A stretch of 64,000 nucleotides of DNA from Anaplasma platys (GTDB lineage Bacteria > Pseudomonadota > Alphaproteobacteria > Rickettsiales > Anaplasmataceae), in NCBI RefSeq assembly GCF_012790675.1, contig NZ_CP046391.1, forward strand, positions 224,376 to 288,375, given 5' to 3'. A model generated the notes under the pieces. It did not search any database. It was not told the origin of the DNA and was given only the letters and a program-made list of their open reading frames with translations. Below are positions 9,405 through 18,390 of the stretch, one piece after another (positions within the stretch are counted from its first letter, which is position 1; the number at the start of each line of letters is the position of its first letter). Position numbers and translations under genes: made by a program.

Positions 9405-10001
9405 ATGAGAACCGTTACTCTGTTAAGGAATTTAGTAACGGCAGGTTCTACGTTGCTGCTTGCATCGTGCCTTTCGATATTGGAACCGGTCACCGTTGTT
9501 TATGAGGCTCCCAGTAACGCAGAGGGAAAAAGGTGCATAGCGCAGTGTACGTACGCGAAGAACAATTGTTTCAGGCAATGTGGCGGACAGGCGCATGATT
9601 GTCGCATAAGAGAGATGCAGTTTGATGCGCTGAACAATGCAATCAAAACCCTGGCGGAGTTTGCAGAATCCGAAGTTCCTGATAAGAAGAGCCCTGGTCA
9701 AGAGCCTGCCAATGCATGTCAGCATACTTTAGATGCATGTGCAGTGCAGTGCAAAGGCGACATGTTTTGCGCTACCAAGTGTGATATTGACTATAAGTTC
9801 TGTAGCGCTTTTGGGGGTATGATTGCGGGTAGTAGTATAGGTATGGGGAGCGCGTTTAAGGGTATGGAATTCAAGAAGCGTTCCGAAAATGTTTGTGACA
9901 AACGGTGGTGTGACGATCTCTGTAGAGATGACTACAGGGCTTGCTTTATCGGTTGTGGTGGCAGGACTTATATAGAAAATAACGATCGCAAGTCCAAATA
10001 G
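9405..10001 (+). CDS. Cysteine-rich lipoprotein with repeated CX3C motifs
   Basis: I do not recognise a named family. ATG 9405 follows GGGGA by 7 bases and gives a classic lipoprotein signal, with LLLAS before the lipidated Cys22. The mature part has 16 further cysteines in three similar modules, each built of paired C-x3-C units about 5-6 residues apart: CIAQC with CFRQC, CAVQC with CATKC, and CDDLC with CFIGC. Such spacing suggests helical hairpins locked by disulfides in the periplasm or at the surface. A glycine-rich hydrophobic stretch (GGMIAGSSIGMG) lies before the last module. It starts 100 bases after the M48 protease gene on the same strand, so co-transcription is possible. Confidence 0.72.
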   Translation: MRTVTLLRNLVTAGSTLLLASCLSILEPVTVVYEAPSNAEGKRCIAQCTYAKNNCFRQCGGQAHDCRIREMQFDALNNAIKTLAEFAESEVPDKKSPGQEPANACQHTLDACAVQCKGDMFCATKCDIDYKFCSAFGGMIAGSSIGMGSAFKGMEFKKRSENVCDKRWCDDLCRDDYRACFIGCGGRTYIENNDRKSK

Positions 10002-10368
10002 TAAAATAATGCATGTTTTGGTGTTGTTTCCGGTGCGCATAAGCGCTTTGGCGTGCGAGTAATGGTGTAGTTTCCAAAAAGCATCTCGCACCACTTTCGT
10101 TGAGTGATTATGAGCTGCAGCTTGTATCGTTTAAAACAAAGCGTTTCAGTGTGGTTGGCTCTGTATTTGCTGATTAGTTGCATGAGATAAAACAGCAATT
10201 GTGCCTCTTTTCCACTAGCAAGTCACGGCATGTTATAGCTTTGCTTCTGGGAGCAAGAATGCACGATTCGACCACGGCCTTTTTCCATGCAGACGCAGAG
10301 CCAAGGGCAAAAAATCTTGTGCTTAAACTATATACCCACTGCGGGAAATTGTTGCCGCTGTTTATGTT
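10002..10368. other. Gene-free interval between the lipoprotein gene and folK
   Basis: These two genes converge here. No coding frame, RNA or strong terminator is supported. GCGCATAAGCGC (10035-10046) is a short GC-rich palindrome that could form the base of a weak terminator. Confidence 0.35.
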
Positions 10369-10863
10369 CTACATAAGGGCATTGTGCTTTTTTACCAGAT
10401 CCGTGGTGCATGTACTGACAAGTATATCCTCTATGGACGATTTTAAAACTGTGTGGGGAAATCTTGGGCAGATATCGCATATGGGGACCAGAACGAAGGC
10501 CCTTTTGTGTAGTTCTGCGTGGGGGATAGATAGCGCCTCGCTACTCATATTTATCCCCTCCCACAGCGCTATGTCGATGTCTATGGTTCGTGGAGACCAA
10601 ACTTTATACTCGCCATATCGTCCCAGCGCGTGTTCAATTTCCTTGGTGTGTTCGAGTAGGTTCATGGGGGACAGATGGGTATATCCCGCAATAGACATGT
10701 TGAGAAAAGGAGCATCCCAGCAAATAGGGGCATTAGGTGGTAGCAGAGCGCGACTTTCATAAACCGCAGAACATACTATGTTGTGTATGGGTAGTAGCTT
10801 CACGGCAGCTTTGAGATTTGCCATACGATCACCAACGTTGCTGCCCAACGCTAATACCAACAT
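10369..10863 (-). CDS. folK: HPPK, 2-amino-4-hydroxy-6-hydroxymethyldihydropteridine pyrophosphokinase
   Basis: FolK transfers pyrophosphate from ATP to 6-hydroxymethyl-dihydropterin, making the substrate for FolP. The 164-residue protein has the family opening LALGSNVGDRMANL, then YESRALLPP and APFLNMSIAGYTHLSP. The catalytic/metal segment is WSPRTIDIDIALWE, followed by IPHAELHKRAFVLVPI. Length is normal. The partner gene folP is about 42 kb away in this window, so the two are not in an operon. Confidence 0.95.
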   Translation of the reverse strand: MLVLALGSNVGDRMANLKAAVKLLPIHNIVCSAVYESRALLPPNAPICWDAPFLNMSIAGYTHLSPMNLLEHTKEIEHALGRYGEYKVWSPRTIDIDIALWEGINMSSEALSIPHAELHKRAFVLVPICDICPRFPHTVLKSSIEDILVSTCTTDLVKKHNALM

Positions 10864-11238
10864 GGTAGACTCTTAAGTTAACGGGGATAAAACATGTCAA
10901 TGGTACACCAATACGGGAATAATTGCTATCGTGACAGCTACTATGCGGTTTTTTAAGCTCGGGGGTCTGATAGTATTTATATCGCGCTAAACTGCGTTGC
11001 CGCGAAAACTTGCTTCCAAGTTTTTTGTATGCGGTCTTAGGGTTATTCCAAGTCCTAAATCTTCCTTGTTATAGGGTTAAAGCAGAGCAACAAAATGTCG
11101 GTAGCAAGAGTGTTTTTGTCTGCAGAGCGTTTGCTCCCATGTTAGTGGGCGCAAGGTTAATGGCCCGCGATTAATAATCCTTTGCCCTTATTCATTGGAA
11201 CAAGTTAGCGCAGAAGACCTAACGACTATGGCAGGCGT
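10864..11238. other. Gene-free interval between folK and purL
   Basis: About 375 bases with no supported gene or RNA. Both flanking genes are on the minus strand. The interval holds the folK upstream region and the purL downstream region. Confidence 0.4.
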
Positions 11239-14200
11239 CTACACGGGCATAACATGCGAATAGTAGCTGTTGCTAAATTCCTTATACTTTCCTTCCAAAA
11301 GATGCATGTCCATTTCAACAACGTCCTTAATCTTTAGCACATACTGTGGGGTTGTGCGTCCAATTAGCGAAAAATGCTCGCTTGCGAAAATTTCTTCAAA
11401 TTCTTTTTGTTTTTCCAGCGCTACAGTTACGACAAACCGGCTCTGCGATTCTGAAAACAGCACAGTGTGTGCCCACATATCATCTCGTGGAATGTCGTAT
11501 GTCAACACCGCACTCAAATCGATATCAGCTCCCATCTTGCCACCTATAAGTGACTTTATCAGGCTCACGGCTATTCCCCCGATACCAGGAGCTATCGCTG
11601 AAGATATGACTTGTGCTTGAGTTGCCTGATGGAATTTTTTATACAACACCTTGGCACTAGCAGCACTGACCTGGGGAATACTGTCATTACCTCGTCCACT
11701 GTATAGCTGATATTCTGACATACCTAGCTCATTGTATGTGGGACCTAGCACGTATATAAGAGAAGTTCCCTTTACAGGCTGCGATACCGCATTGTGTATA
11801 TCTTCAATAATTCCAAGAGTCGATATAAGCAATGTGGGAAGTGCCGAAATGTGCACAGGATCTCCCTGTGCGTCATAGCCTTTAAAGTCGTTAAACATGC
11901 TATCTTTTCCGGAAATAAAAGGTGTCCCAAAGGCGGTTGCGTAGTCATAGCATGCTTTTGCTGCTTGTTTTAGCTGCCAGAGCCGTCCCGGATCAGTGGC
12001 ATTGCACCAACAAAAATTGTCGATGAGTGCCATGTTTTCTATGTTGCCACCAACAGCTACATGGTTACGTATTGCGGTGTCTATAGCGCAAGCAGCCATT
12101 CTGTAGGGGTCAATTTCGCTATATACGCAGCCTAGCCCTTGAGCCTTAACTATGCCTCTTGTGGACGACAATATGGGACGCAACACCACCGCGTCTCCGC
12201 AAATTTGTCCTTTCCCTTGTAGAGGCTTGATAACCGATGTGCCTTGTACTTCGTGGTCGTACTGCGTTACCAAAAATTCCCGGCTGCAGATATTTCTGCG
12301 GCCTATCATGTTCAGCAGGTCTTCTTCTATGCTTATATCAGCAATATTGGGGATATCTATCCTAACGGGTGCTCGCTCTGAGGTCCGTAATGGTTGTTTA
12401 GGATTCCCGTTGTGCAAAAAGTTTGTGCACATGTCCATGATAACGGCACCATGGAAGCGTACTACAGCGCGACCCGAGCTATTAAACTCTCCAATTATGC
12501 TGATTTCCACGTTGTGTTTTTTCATCACAGCCGCAAGGGCGGAGTATTTGTCTGGTGAGACTGCTAAAGTCATCCGTTCCTGGGATTCAGAAACCCAAAT
12601 TTCCCAAGGCAATATACCCCTGGTTTTTAGGGGAACTTTTTCCAGATCAACTACAAAACCTTTAGCTCCCATTTCCCCCACTGAGGAAGAAAGACCTCCG
12701 GCGCCATTATCTGTAATAGCATTAAAAAGCCCAAGATCCCGAGCCTCCTTCACTATGGCATCTGACAGTTTCTTCTGTGTTATCGGGCTACCGATTTGCA
12801 CCACGGTGCACCCCACGTTTTCCTTTAAAGCATGCGAAGAAAAAGTTGCCCCGTGAATCCCATCTCTTCCCACTCGGCCGCCCACTATTACTATATAGTC
12901 TCCGTCCAGAACTATCTTTTCATGCGAGGTGCGCTGACCAATTTTTTGTGGGATTATACCTGTGCAGCCAACAAATACCAGGGGCTTACCGCAAAAACTA
13001 CTGTGAAAGTACATTGACCCGATGGATGTGGGTATTCCCGAGCAATTTCCCCCGCTATTGACGCCCATGATTACGCCTTCCATAATCTGTTCTGGGGGCA
13101 GCACTTCTTCCTTACTGTTAGCATCCCGGTAAAGAGGCTTTTCCAAACGCTCAGAGAAACAAAAATAATATGCGTTCATTATGGGTTTTGCTCCCAACCC
13201 AAACCCTATTATGTCTCTATTCACTCCTAGTATCCCGGTCTCAGCACCGCCGAACGGGTCAAGTGCAGAGGGGCTATTATGTGTTTCAACCTTGTCTACT
13301 ACCAGGTAGTCTTGGTCGAACACAATACCTCCTGCATTATCTGCAAATACGGAGACACATATAGGTGATGCAATCTCTTCTGTGGCCCTTTTGATGTAAT
13401 ACTTATATAGTCCCTCCTGTATTTCATCTATGGGAGAAGAGAAAATATTGTGCTTGCAGTGCTCCGACCAAGTTTGAGCCAAGGTTTCTAGTTCTATATC
13501 ATTAGGGGCGCGGCCTTCAGCGTCAAAATACTCTCTTATCGCCTTCATGGCATGCAGTGAAAGGTTTAGTGGCCCACGGTTACGTATTCCCTCTTGCCCC
13601 ATAGTGGCAAGTTCTTGGTCACTCACGTGTAGGTCGACACCTATTACTGTTTCTTCGGCTGGAGTGTAATCTGACACCACATCTCCTAGCAGATCAGATG
13701 ATCTTAGGTAGGGAATAAAATGTGGGGTTTTACCGATAAGATCCTGCGAACAATGCACTGCTTCTACAGCTTTATTTCCAAAGAAATGCACATCATATGT
13801 GCCATTTGTAGCATCGTGTTTCACCAACTTACAGTACTTCACTAGGGGATTATATCGCGGCAGTATGGGGTTTAGAGCATTAAATAAGAAAACTTCTGCA
13901 ACATGTGCTTGCACGTCCGTCAGGTTAAAAGCTTCTTCGATGATCTGTGCTGCGGTATTGCCGACGTTGTCTGTCATTCCCGGCAAGTACGCTATCTCTA
14001 CTGAGGATAGAGCCTGGTAAATCTCAAACAAGTCATAAGGCTTGTCGGATTGAATATTCTTGAACCCTGGGATTCCCGGAGCATAGGCGTTATCTGAGTA
14101 GGTGAATACGTGGAATCTATCGGTCACTGGGTTGGAAAGGAGCCTTCCAATTTCTAAAACTTCGGCGTGTTTTACTGTGCAGGGCAAACTCACGGTATAT

Positions 14201-14253
14201 CCCCTTCTACAAAGGGCACCTTGCAGGCTTTCTACTACTATGCTGAGTATCAT
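11239..14253 (-). CDS. purL: Phosphoribosylformylglycinamidine synthase, PurL with fused PurS-like N-terminus
   Basis: Amidates FGAR to FGAM using ATP and ammonia delivered by PurQ. At 1004 residues it is longer than the ~740-residue small PurL and shorter than the ~1300-residue large form. The N-terminal ~200 residues hold PurS-like and linker sequence. The catalytic body follows: LAQTWSEHCKHNIF, ETHNSPSALDPFGGAETG with the metal and substrate residues, NGAGGLSSSVGEMGAKG, and the second AIRS-like half (FISGKDSM, APGIGGIAVSL). There is no C-terminal glutaminase; that activity is encoded by purQ at 23143. This arrangement is typical of Rickettsiales-type PurL. Confidence 0.95.
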   Translation of the reverse strand: MILSIVVESLQGALCRRGYTVSLPCTVKHAEVLEIGRLLSNPVTDRFHVFTYSDNAYAPGIPGFKNIQSDKPYDLFEIYQALSSVEIAYLPGMTDNVGNTAAQIIEEAFNLTDVQAHVAEVFLFNALNPILPRYNPLVKYCKLVKHDATNGTYDVHFFGNKAVEAVHCSQDLIGKTPHFIPYLRSSDLLGDVVSDYTPAEETVIGVDLHVSDQELATMGQEGIRNRGPLNLSLHAMKAIREYFDAEGRAPNDIELETLAQTWSEHCKHNIFSSPIDEIQEGLYKYYIKRATEEIASPICVSVFADNAGGIVFDQDYLVVDKVETHNSPSALDPFGGAETGILGVNRDIIGFGLGAKPIMNAYYFCFSERLEKPLYRDANSKEEVLPPEQIMEGVIMGVNSGGNCSGIPTSIGSMYFHSSFCGKPLVFVGCTGIIPQKIGQRTSHEKIVLDGDYIVIVGGRVGRDGIHGATFSSHALKENVGCTVVQIGSPITQKKLSDAIVKEARDLGLFNAITDNGAGGLSSSVGEMGAKGFVVDLEKVPLKTRGILPWEIWVSESQERMTLAVSPDKYSALAAVMKKHNVEISIIGEFNSSGRAVVRFHGAVIMDMCTNFLHNGNPKQPLRTSERAPVRIDIPNIADISIEEDLLNMIGRRNICSREFLVTQYDHEVQGTSVIKPLQGKGQICGDAVVLRPILSSTRGIVKAQGLGCVYSEIDPYRMAACAIDTAIRNHVAVGGNIENMALIDNFCWCNATDPGRLWQLKQAAKACYDYATAFGTPFISGKDSMFNDFKGYDAQGDPVHISALPTLLISTLGIIEDIHNAVSQPVKGTSLIYVLGPTYNELGMSEYQLYSGRGNDSIPQVSAASAKVLYKKFHQATQAQVISSAIAPGIGGIAVSLIKSLIGGKMGADIDLSAVLTYDIPRDDMWAHTVLFSESQSRFVVTVALEKQKEFEEIFASEHFSLIGRTTPQYVLKIKDVVEMDMHLLEGKYKEFSNSYYSHVMPV

Positions 14254-15539
14254 TCTGGAACATCAATGAGATTTAAGCCCCATTATCGCAATCCCTGCAC
14301 CTGACGGCAAATACAAATGTTACTTACATTATTTTGTTTCTAAATATAGCGCCCACCGGGGCGGTATTTCCATTGTAGTTGGCGTACTTTAGTTGTGAAC
14401 TTAATTCTATATAAATGATTTGTGGACACGGGTTCCATGCGGATAACAGGGATAAATTGTACGGCGGACAACGATGAGGAGTGCGGTTTGAGAGGGGGCG
14501 TAAAACTGTCTTCTTGCAAAAACTCGCGTTTCAACAAGCCTTGCATCACCTGATATATTTGTTTCGCAAGGCCGGGGATTATTCCCACAGGTTATATGTC
14601 ATATAACTTTGGATTTGCACTGTGATTTTTGTCTTGCCGCCCATAGTTTTCACCATGTATTTTTCCTGGGAGCTTTTAAACGAGTTCTCGTAGTGCTTAT
14701 CGTGGTGTTGCTTGTTGTACAGTATGCCTGTTTTTCTTAGTGTGATGGAGGGGCACGACGGATGAGACATCCAGCTGATTGGAAGCATTGTTACATACAG
14801 GGAACATATGGCGGCCTGAAAACTAGCCACCAATACGATTTTAATGGCGAACAGGTCTTTTGGAAAACCCTGCAGTCACTTATATCATGAGAGTTCTTCG
14901 GGGACAGAACGTTTGGTTGTTGGGTGAAATAACATATTTGTAGCGGTAGAGCACGCTGTTTTGCCTCGGGTAAGGAATGGTGATGTGTAACAACTACCGA
15001 TTATTTAGTGCCACGTATTTTTTGGGGTGTGCTCCCTAAAGAGGTGTGGCTATATCTACTGTTGTTTCTTCGAATCGGGATTCATGCTTGTGGTGCTGCT
15101 ACAAGGTGCGGTAACCAATATGTGATCAAGGACCGTAGTTGCGGTTTAGGAACAAATAAAATAAGTTTGCAATGATGGCCAGTGTAGTAAAGCAGCTGGT
15201 TGATCCGCATGGCATTACGTTTTAATGTAAATCTGGAGATGATGATGCACGGTCTTTGCCGCGCTTGGTGTTTATAGTCGTTGTGTCGTTATATCTACTT
15301 ATAAAACGCCTGATGCGTCCCTCTGTTTTGCTTTGAGAGTATGTACGTTTTGAGAACGTGTGTGGCATCAAACTAAATTCTGCACGCAACCCTACCGTAT
15401 TCGGCGCAACATTCCTTCCCGTTTACGATGTATTTTCCTCCGTGGGAGTATAGCTCCTTTTTTTTGGGGGGGGGGGAAGAACAGTAATTGGCGTGTGTTC
15501 CGAGCGGTGTTAGCCGTTTTTTTTGTTTCTATTGTGTTT
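14254..15539. other. 1.3-kb gene-free interval between purL and rnpB
   Basis: No gene is supported. Two weak minus-strand frames (14340-14588, 14579-14833) lack family signatures. Close to its right end lies a T8-G11 homopolymer pair (15458-15476). This is one of the longest non-coding stretches in the window. Confidence 0.5.
15466..15476. repeat. 11-G homopolymer (preceded by 8 T)
   Basis: Eight T are followed by eleven G on the plus strand. It lies 64 bases beyond the 3' end of rnpB and is in no supported gene. Such tracts change length by slippage during replication. Confidence 0.97.
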
Positions 15540-15875
15540 GCAGGTGGAGATAAGCCGGATTCTGTCTTGTGTAGTCATTCATCTAGGACAAGCATCGCTG
15601 CTAATCTCAAGCGGCTCACCCGGGCATCATATGAGAGAAGACAAAAGTGCCCTTCTTAGCCTTGCTCCTGGAGGTGGTTACCTTGCTGCTCAGTGTTACC
15701 ACGAGCACGGTGCGCTCTTACCGCACCTTTTCACCCTTACCTCGCAAACGAGGCGGTTATTTTCTGTGGCCCTAACCTGGGGTCACCCCCGGCAGGAGTT
15801 ACCTGCCTCCACCTTCTCTTGGAGTCCGGACTTTCCTCTGCGCAAAACGCAGCGACCACAACCCCACCTGCGCCG
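15540..15875 (-). ncRNA. rnpB: RNase P RNA, bacterial type A
   Basis: Catalytic RNA of RNase P, which removes 5' leaders from tRNA precursors. On the minus strand the universal P4 element GAGGAAAGTCCGGACTCC lies at about 15821-15838 and the 3' conserved ACAGAATCCGGCTTATC at 15548-15564. The ends are placed from the P1 helix: GCAGGTGG (15864-15871, read on minus) pairs with CCACCTGC (15540-15547). CTGCG-TTTTG-CGCAG forms P3. The central GGTAAGGGTGAAAAGGTGCG block is also typical. Exact ends are uncertain by several bases. At about 335 bases it is compact. No protein gene is adjacent. Confidence 0.95.
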
Positions 15876-16851
15876 TGAGTCTATCTCAAGTAAACAAGTG
15901 GCACAATAACCAAACATGCTTTTTGTGATTTAAGGACTCACACCTGAAAGAGCTTTTTCCCATTGGAAACCGACAATTTTATCTATGAGAAGATGCAAAG
16001 GACTTGTTTTTTGTGGAACGCTTCGGGGGAGGGGCGAACTTTTGGCGTAGTGTTGATGATTAATCCTGAAACTGTCTGGCACTGAGTAGATATGAGGCTG
16101 TGCACGTCAACCGGAGCGACGCAGTTTTGATAGATGGGTGACAAATAACAATAGAGAAACTATGGCTTAGGTATATGAGCATTTGTACGCATAAGTTCCT
16201 TGTGCCGGTACGATATGAAGTTGCAAAGTATCGCGGTCTTTTGCTTGCTAGTGGCTCACACATCGTATCTACGGCGTAAAAGGCGTAACCGACCATGAAA
16301 TAAGCATGACGGTCTTCATTTCAAGTGTTTGTTGCATAGTGGACTTGGTAGTAGTTGTCTTTGGTGCCCGGTAGTGCGCAGTCTGAGTTTTGTTAGAGCT
16401 CTGTACAAGAATGACAGTGGTACAAAATCAAGAATGGCTGAATGTACCAACGGGGTTGCGTTAAATTATTGCAGCAGCCTTGATAAGGCTTTCTGCAGGG
16501 GTTATGGCGATTGATTTATACTCGCCATGTCTAATTCCTGTCAACAGGTACCCTTGCATTCAGCGTGGCAGGATTGTTACAAATGCACTCGCTGAAAAGA
16601 CAGGTGATCATCTGACATGTTCTGTGCTTGCTAACTCGCTAGTAACAGGATGATACAAGTATAACGTTGTTTTCTGCGATCTTCCAAGGAGCCAAAGGCT
16701 TCTCCTTTCTTGTGAGGGATGTAGTGTGTCCATAACGCGCCGCTCCTCCTGGCAGTGCCTTACTTATCACGTTGAAACATATCAGAACTTCCGCAAACCA
16801 GCAGCAGCGACTCATAACATCGAGAATACCGCACATGGCGCCACACCGAGT
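15876..16851. other. Gene-free interval upstream of rnpB
   Basis: Nearly 1 kb with only short unconvincing frames (for example 16060-16296 minus and 16329-16514 plus). The rnpB promoter must lie at its left end, on the minus strand. No tRNA-like TPsiC arm or other RNA was found. Confidence 0.45.
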
Positions 16852-17088
16852 CTATTTTTTATTGTCCTCGTCGCTTGCGGGGGATTCTTTTTCTTTGTTT
16901 TGCGCTTCAGTGCGCATGACTACTTCGCGCAGCGCCTCAAATTCTTCCCTGCTAACGTACCCCATTTTGTCTAGGCATATCCTAAAGCACTTCTCGAATG
17001 CTCTTTTCCCAACTCCAAGTGAAAGTGACGAAGCACCAACTGCGGCTACCCCTGTTCTTACTACGCCACGTAATACGGAAGACAACAC
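16852..17088 (-). CDS. UbiK-like / BMFP domain accessory protein
   Basis: A 78-residue protein with the BMFP (YqiC) signature MGYVSREEFEALREVVMRTE around residues 41-60. This is a C-terminal coiled coil that trimerises; in enterobacteria UbiK helps the ubiquinone synthesis complex and binds lipid. The N-terminal half is a hydrophobic or amphipathic helix (VLRGVVRTGVAAVGASSLSLG) likely to touch the membrane. A charged Lys/Glu/Asp-rich tail follows. The start codon is GTG at 17088. It stands alone between gene-free regions. Confidence 0.78.
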   Translation of the reverse strand: MLSSVLRGVVRTGVAAVGASSLSLGVGKRAFEKCFRICLDKMGYVSREEFEALREVVMRTEAQNKEKESPASDEDNKK

Positions 17089-17276
17089 AGTATTTTAGCT
17101 AAAAAACACCCTCACGCATTCTACAAGAGGGCTAGCGCAGTGTCAACAGCAGGGAGTTTTTCATTGGCTCAATGATTGATAGCTTGTGTTATACTAAAAG
17201 TAGGGCGCCACGAGCGCAGCTCTTATAACACTACCGTACGCCTGTGTGCTACTTTATTTAGGATCTAGCAGAACGA

Positions 17277-17735
17277 TTAATAGACACGTCCACCTACAAC
17301 TCCGATTATGTGATCTACAGTATCGCTATTTCCCAGAGGCAGCAAACATTGGCGGATTTTTATGTCATGACCGCTAGTAGAGGTTCTTTCTGTTTCCTCT
17401 ATCCAGGGCCTCTGGTTTTCTACCACGGACTCTAAATAATCAAAAAGGCTCTCTACAACTTGGGGGAAGAAAACCACTAAGTTTACAGATTCAGAATAGT
17501 ATCTGAAGTCTGATGCATAGAGCTTTATAGCTTCAGTTCCGGCATATGTACACTTGAACCTATTATCCTCATCATCTGAGTTCCTAACCTCGAGTAAGAA
17601 GCAGCATGGCCATATTCTAATGAGCTCTTCAGGGTCTACTTCCTCCTTGGAAGGGAAACTTCTACCGTTGCGCAACTGATCCCAATACGAGCATAGAATG
17701 TTTATGGCTCTTCTTTCGGACATATATTCTGACAT
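17277..17735 (-). CDS. PAS_5-type domain protein (PF07310-like)
   Basis: A 152-residue single-domain protein. The pattern SYWDQLRNGRSFPSKEEVDPEELIRIWP (read in pieces), then CFLLEV, RFKCTYAGTEAI and a closing LLPLG...HIIGVVGG strand fits the alphaproteobacterial PAS_5 family of small sensors without an output domain. Its ligand and partner are unknown. It begins with MSEYMSERR; a second ATG lies four codons in. An unusual nested palindrome lies 110-190 bases upstream. Confidence 0.72.
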   Translation of the reverse strand: MSEYMSERRAINILCSYWDQLRNGRSFPSKEEVDPEELIRIWPCCFLLEVRNSDDEDNRFKCTYAGTEAIKLYASDFRYYSESVNLVVFFPQVVESLFDYLESVVENQRPWIEETERTSTSGHDIKIRQCLLPLGNSDTVDHIIGVVGGRVY

Positions 17736-17845
17736 TTACTACTCGCAACCTGTACTACTGCAACGATCGTACTTTATATCAGAAATATTTATTTTTTCTT
17801 ACTGAAATAAATGTGCCGCTATGTAATTTTAGCACGTTCATCTAC

Positions 17846-17922
17846 TAGGAATTTTGCCCGGATAGGAGCGGTTTTCATACATATGTATGCTTAAAATATA
17901 ATATTTTTTTCTAAAATTCCTA
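17846..17922. promoter_or_regulatory. Nested, nearly concentric palindromes upstream of the PAS_5 gene
   Basis: A 10-bp inverted repeat, TAGGAATTTT (17846-17855) and AAAATTCCTA (17913-17922), surrounds a perfect 14-bp palindrome CATACATATGTATG (17876-17889). Their centres are within two bases of each other. The region is AT-rich and intergenic. It could be an operator or a cruciform-forming site. Confidence 0.55.
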
Positions 17923-18390
17923 ACCACTTGGCATATATGTAGGGCACACGATGTGCAGTCTTGGTGACATATATTCCACACACTTATGCGTGTTATCAAT
18001 CATGAATATAAACGCGTAGAAACTTTTTTGGTTGGTCACGCTGTGGTTTGTGCAACCGAGTTCATTTTCATTTTTGGCCGTGAGGTTTATAGTAGCGTAG
18101 TAGCAAGACGAGTAGGAGATGTAGCCTGCGATGCATACTCCAATCGTGATCGACGCTCATGGTGCTACACTGCGGTTAATGGGTATGTAATGATAGTGGC
18201 AGCCATTTATCATCCGAGGCATGGCCTCTGGGGGCAGATTTTATTCGGTCTTTTGCGATATGTGATTTTACTTGGCCAGACCGTACAAGAAATAAGGTCG
18301 TTTTTGTATTTATCTTTGCTGGTGAACAACACGGCACCATGAGCAAAAACCCGCTACCGAAGCCATTCCCGGTTAATCTCGCGCACAGAC
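17923..18390. other. Interval with one doubtful frame, between PAS_5 and M23 genes
   Basis: A 118-codon plus-strand frame (17986-18342) starts with ATG and encodes hydrophobic stretches, but it has no ribosome site, family match or membrane topology that makes sense. I treat the interval as non-coding, with low certainty. Confidence 0.35.

Noticed and set aside
10178..10762. 194-codon frame opposite folK
   Set aside because: It is the antisense shadow of folK, whose motifs are unmistakable.
14340..14833. Two minus-strand frames suggesting small ribosomal-type proteins
   Set aside because: The Lys-rich ending is suggestive, but no ribosomal protein signature (L28, L31, L33) fits.
15060..15090. 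TTCGAATCGGGATTC resembling a tRNA TPsiC arm
   Set aside because: No acceptor, anticodon arm or 7-bp stem can be built around it on either strand.
17986..18342. 118-codon plus-strand frame
   Set aside because: No ribosome site, no family pattern and irregular hydrophobicity. Kept only as a note in the gap entry.
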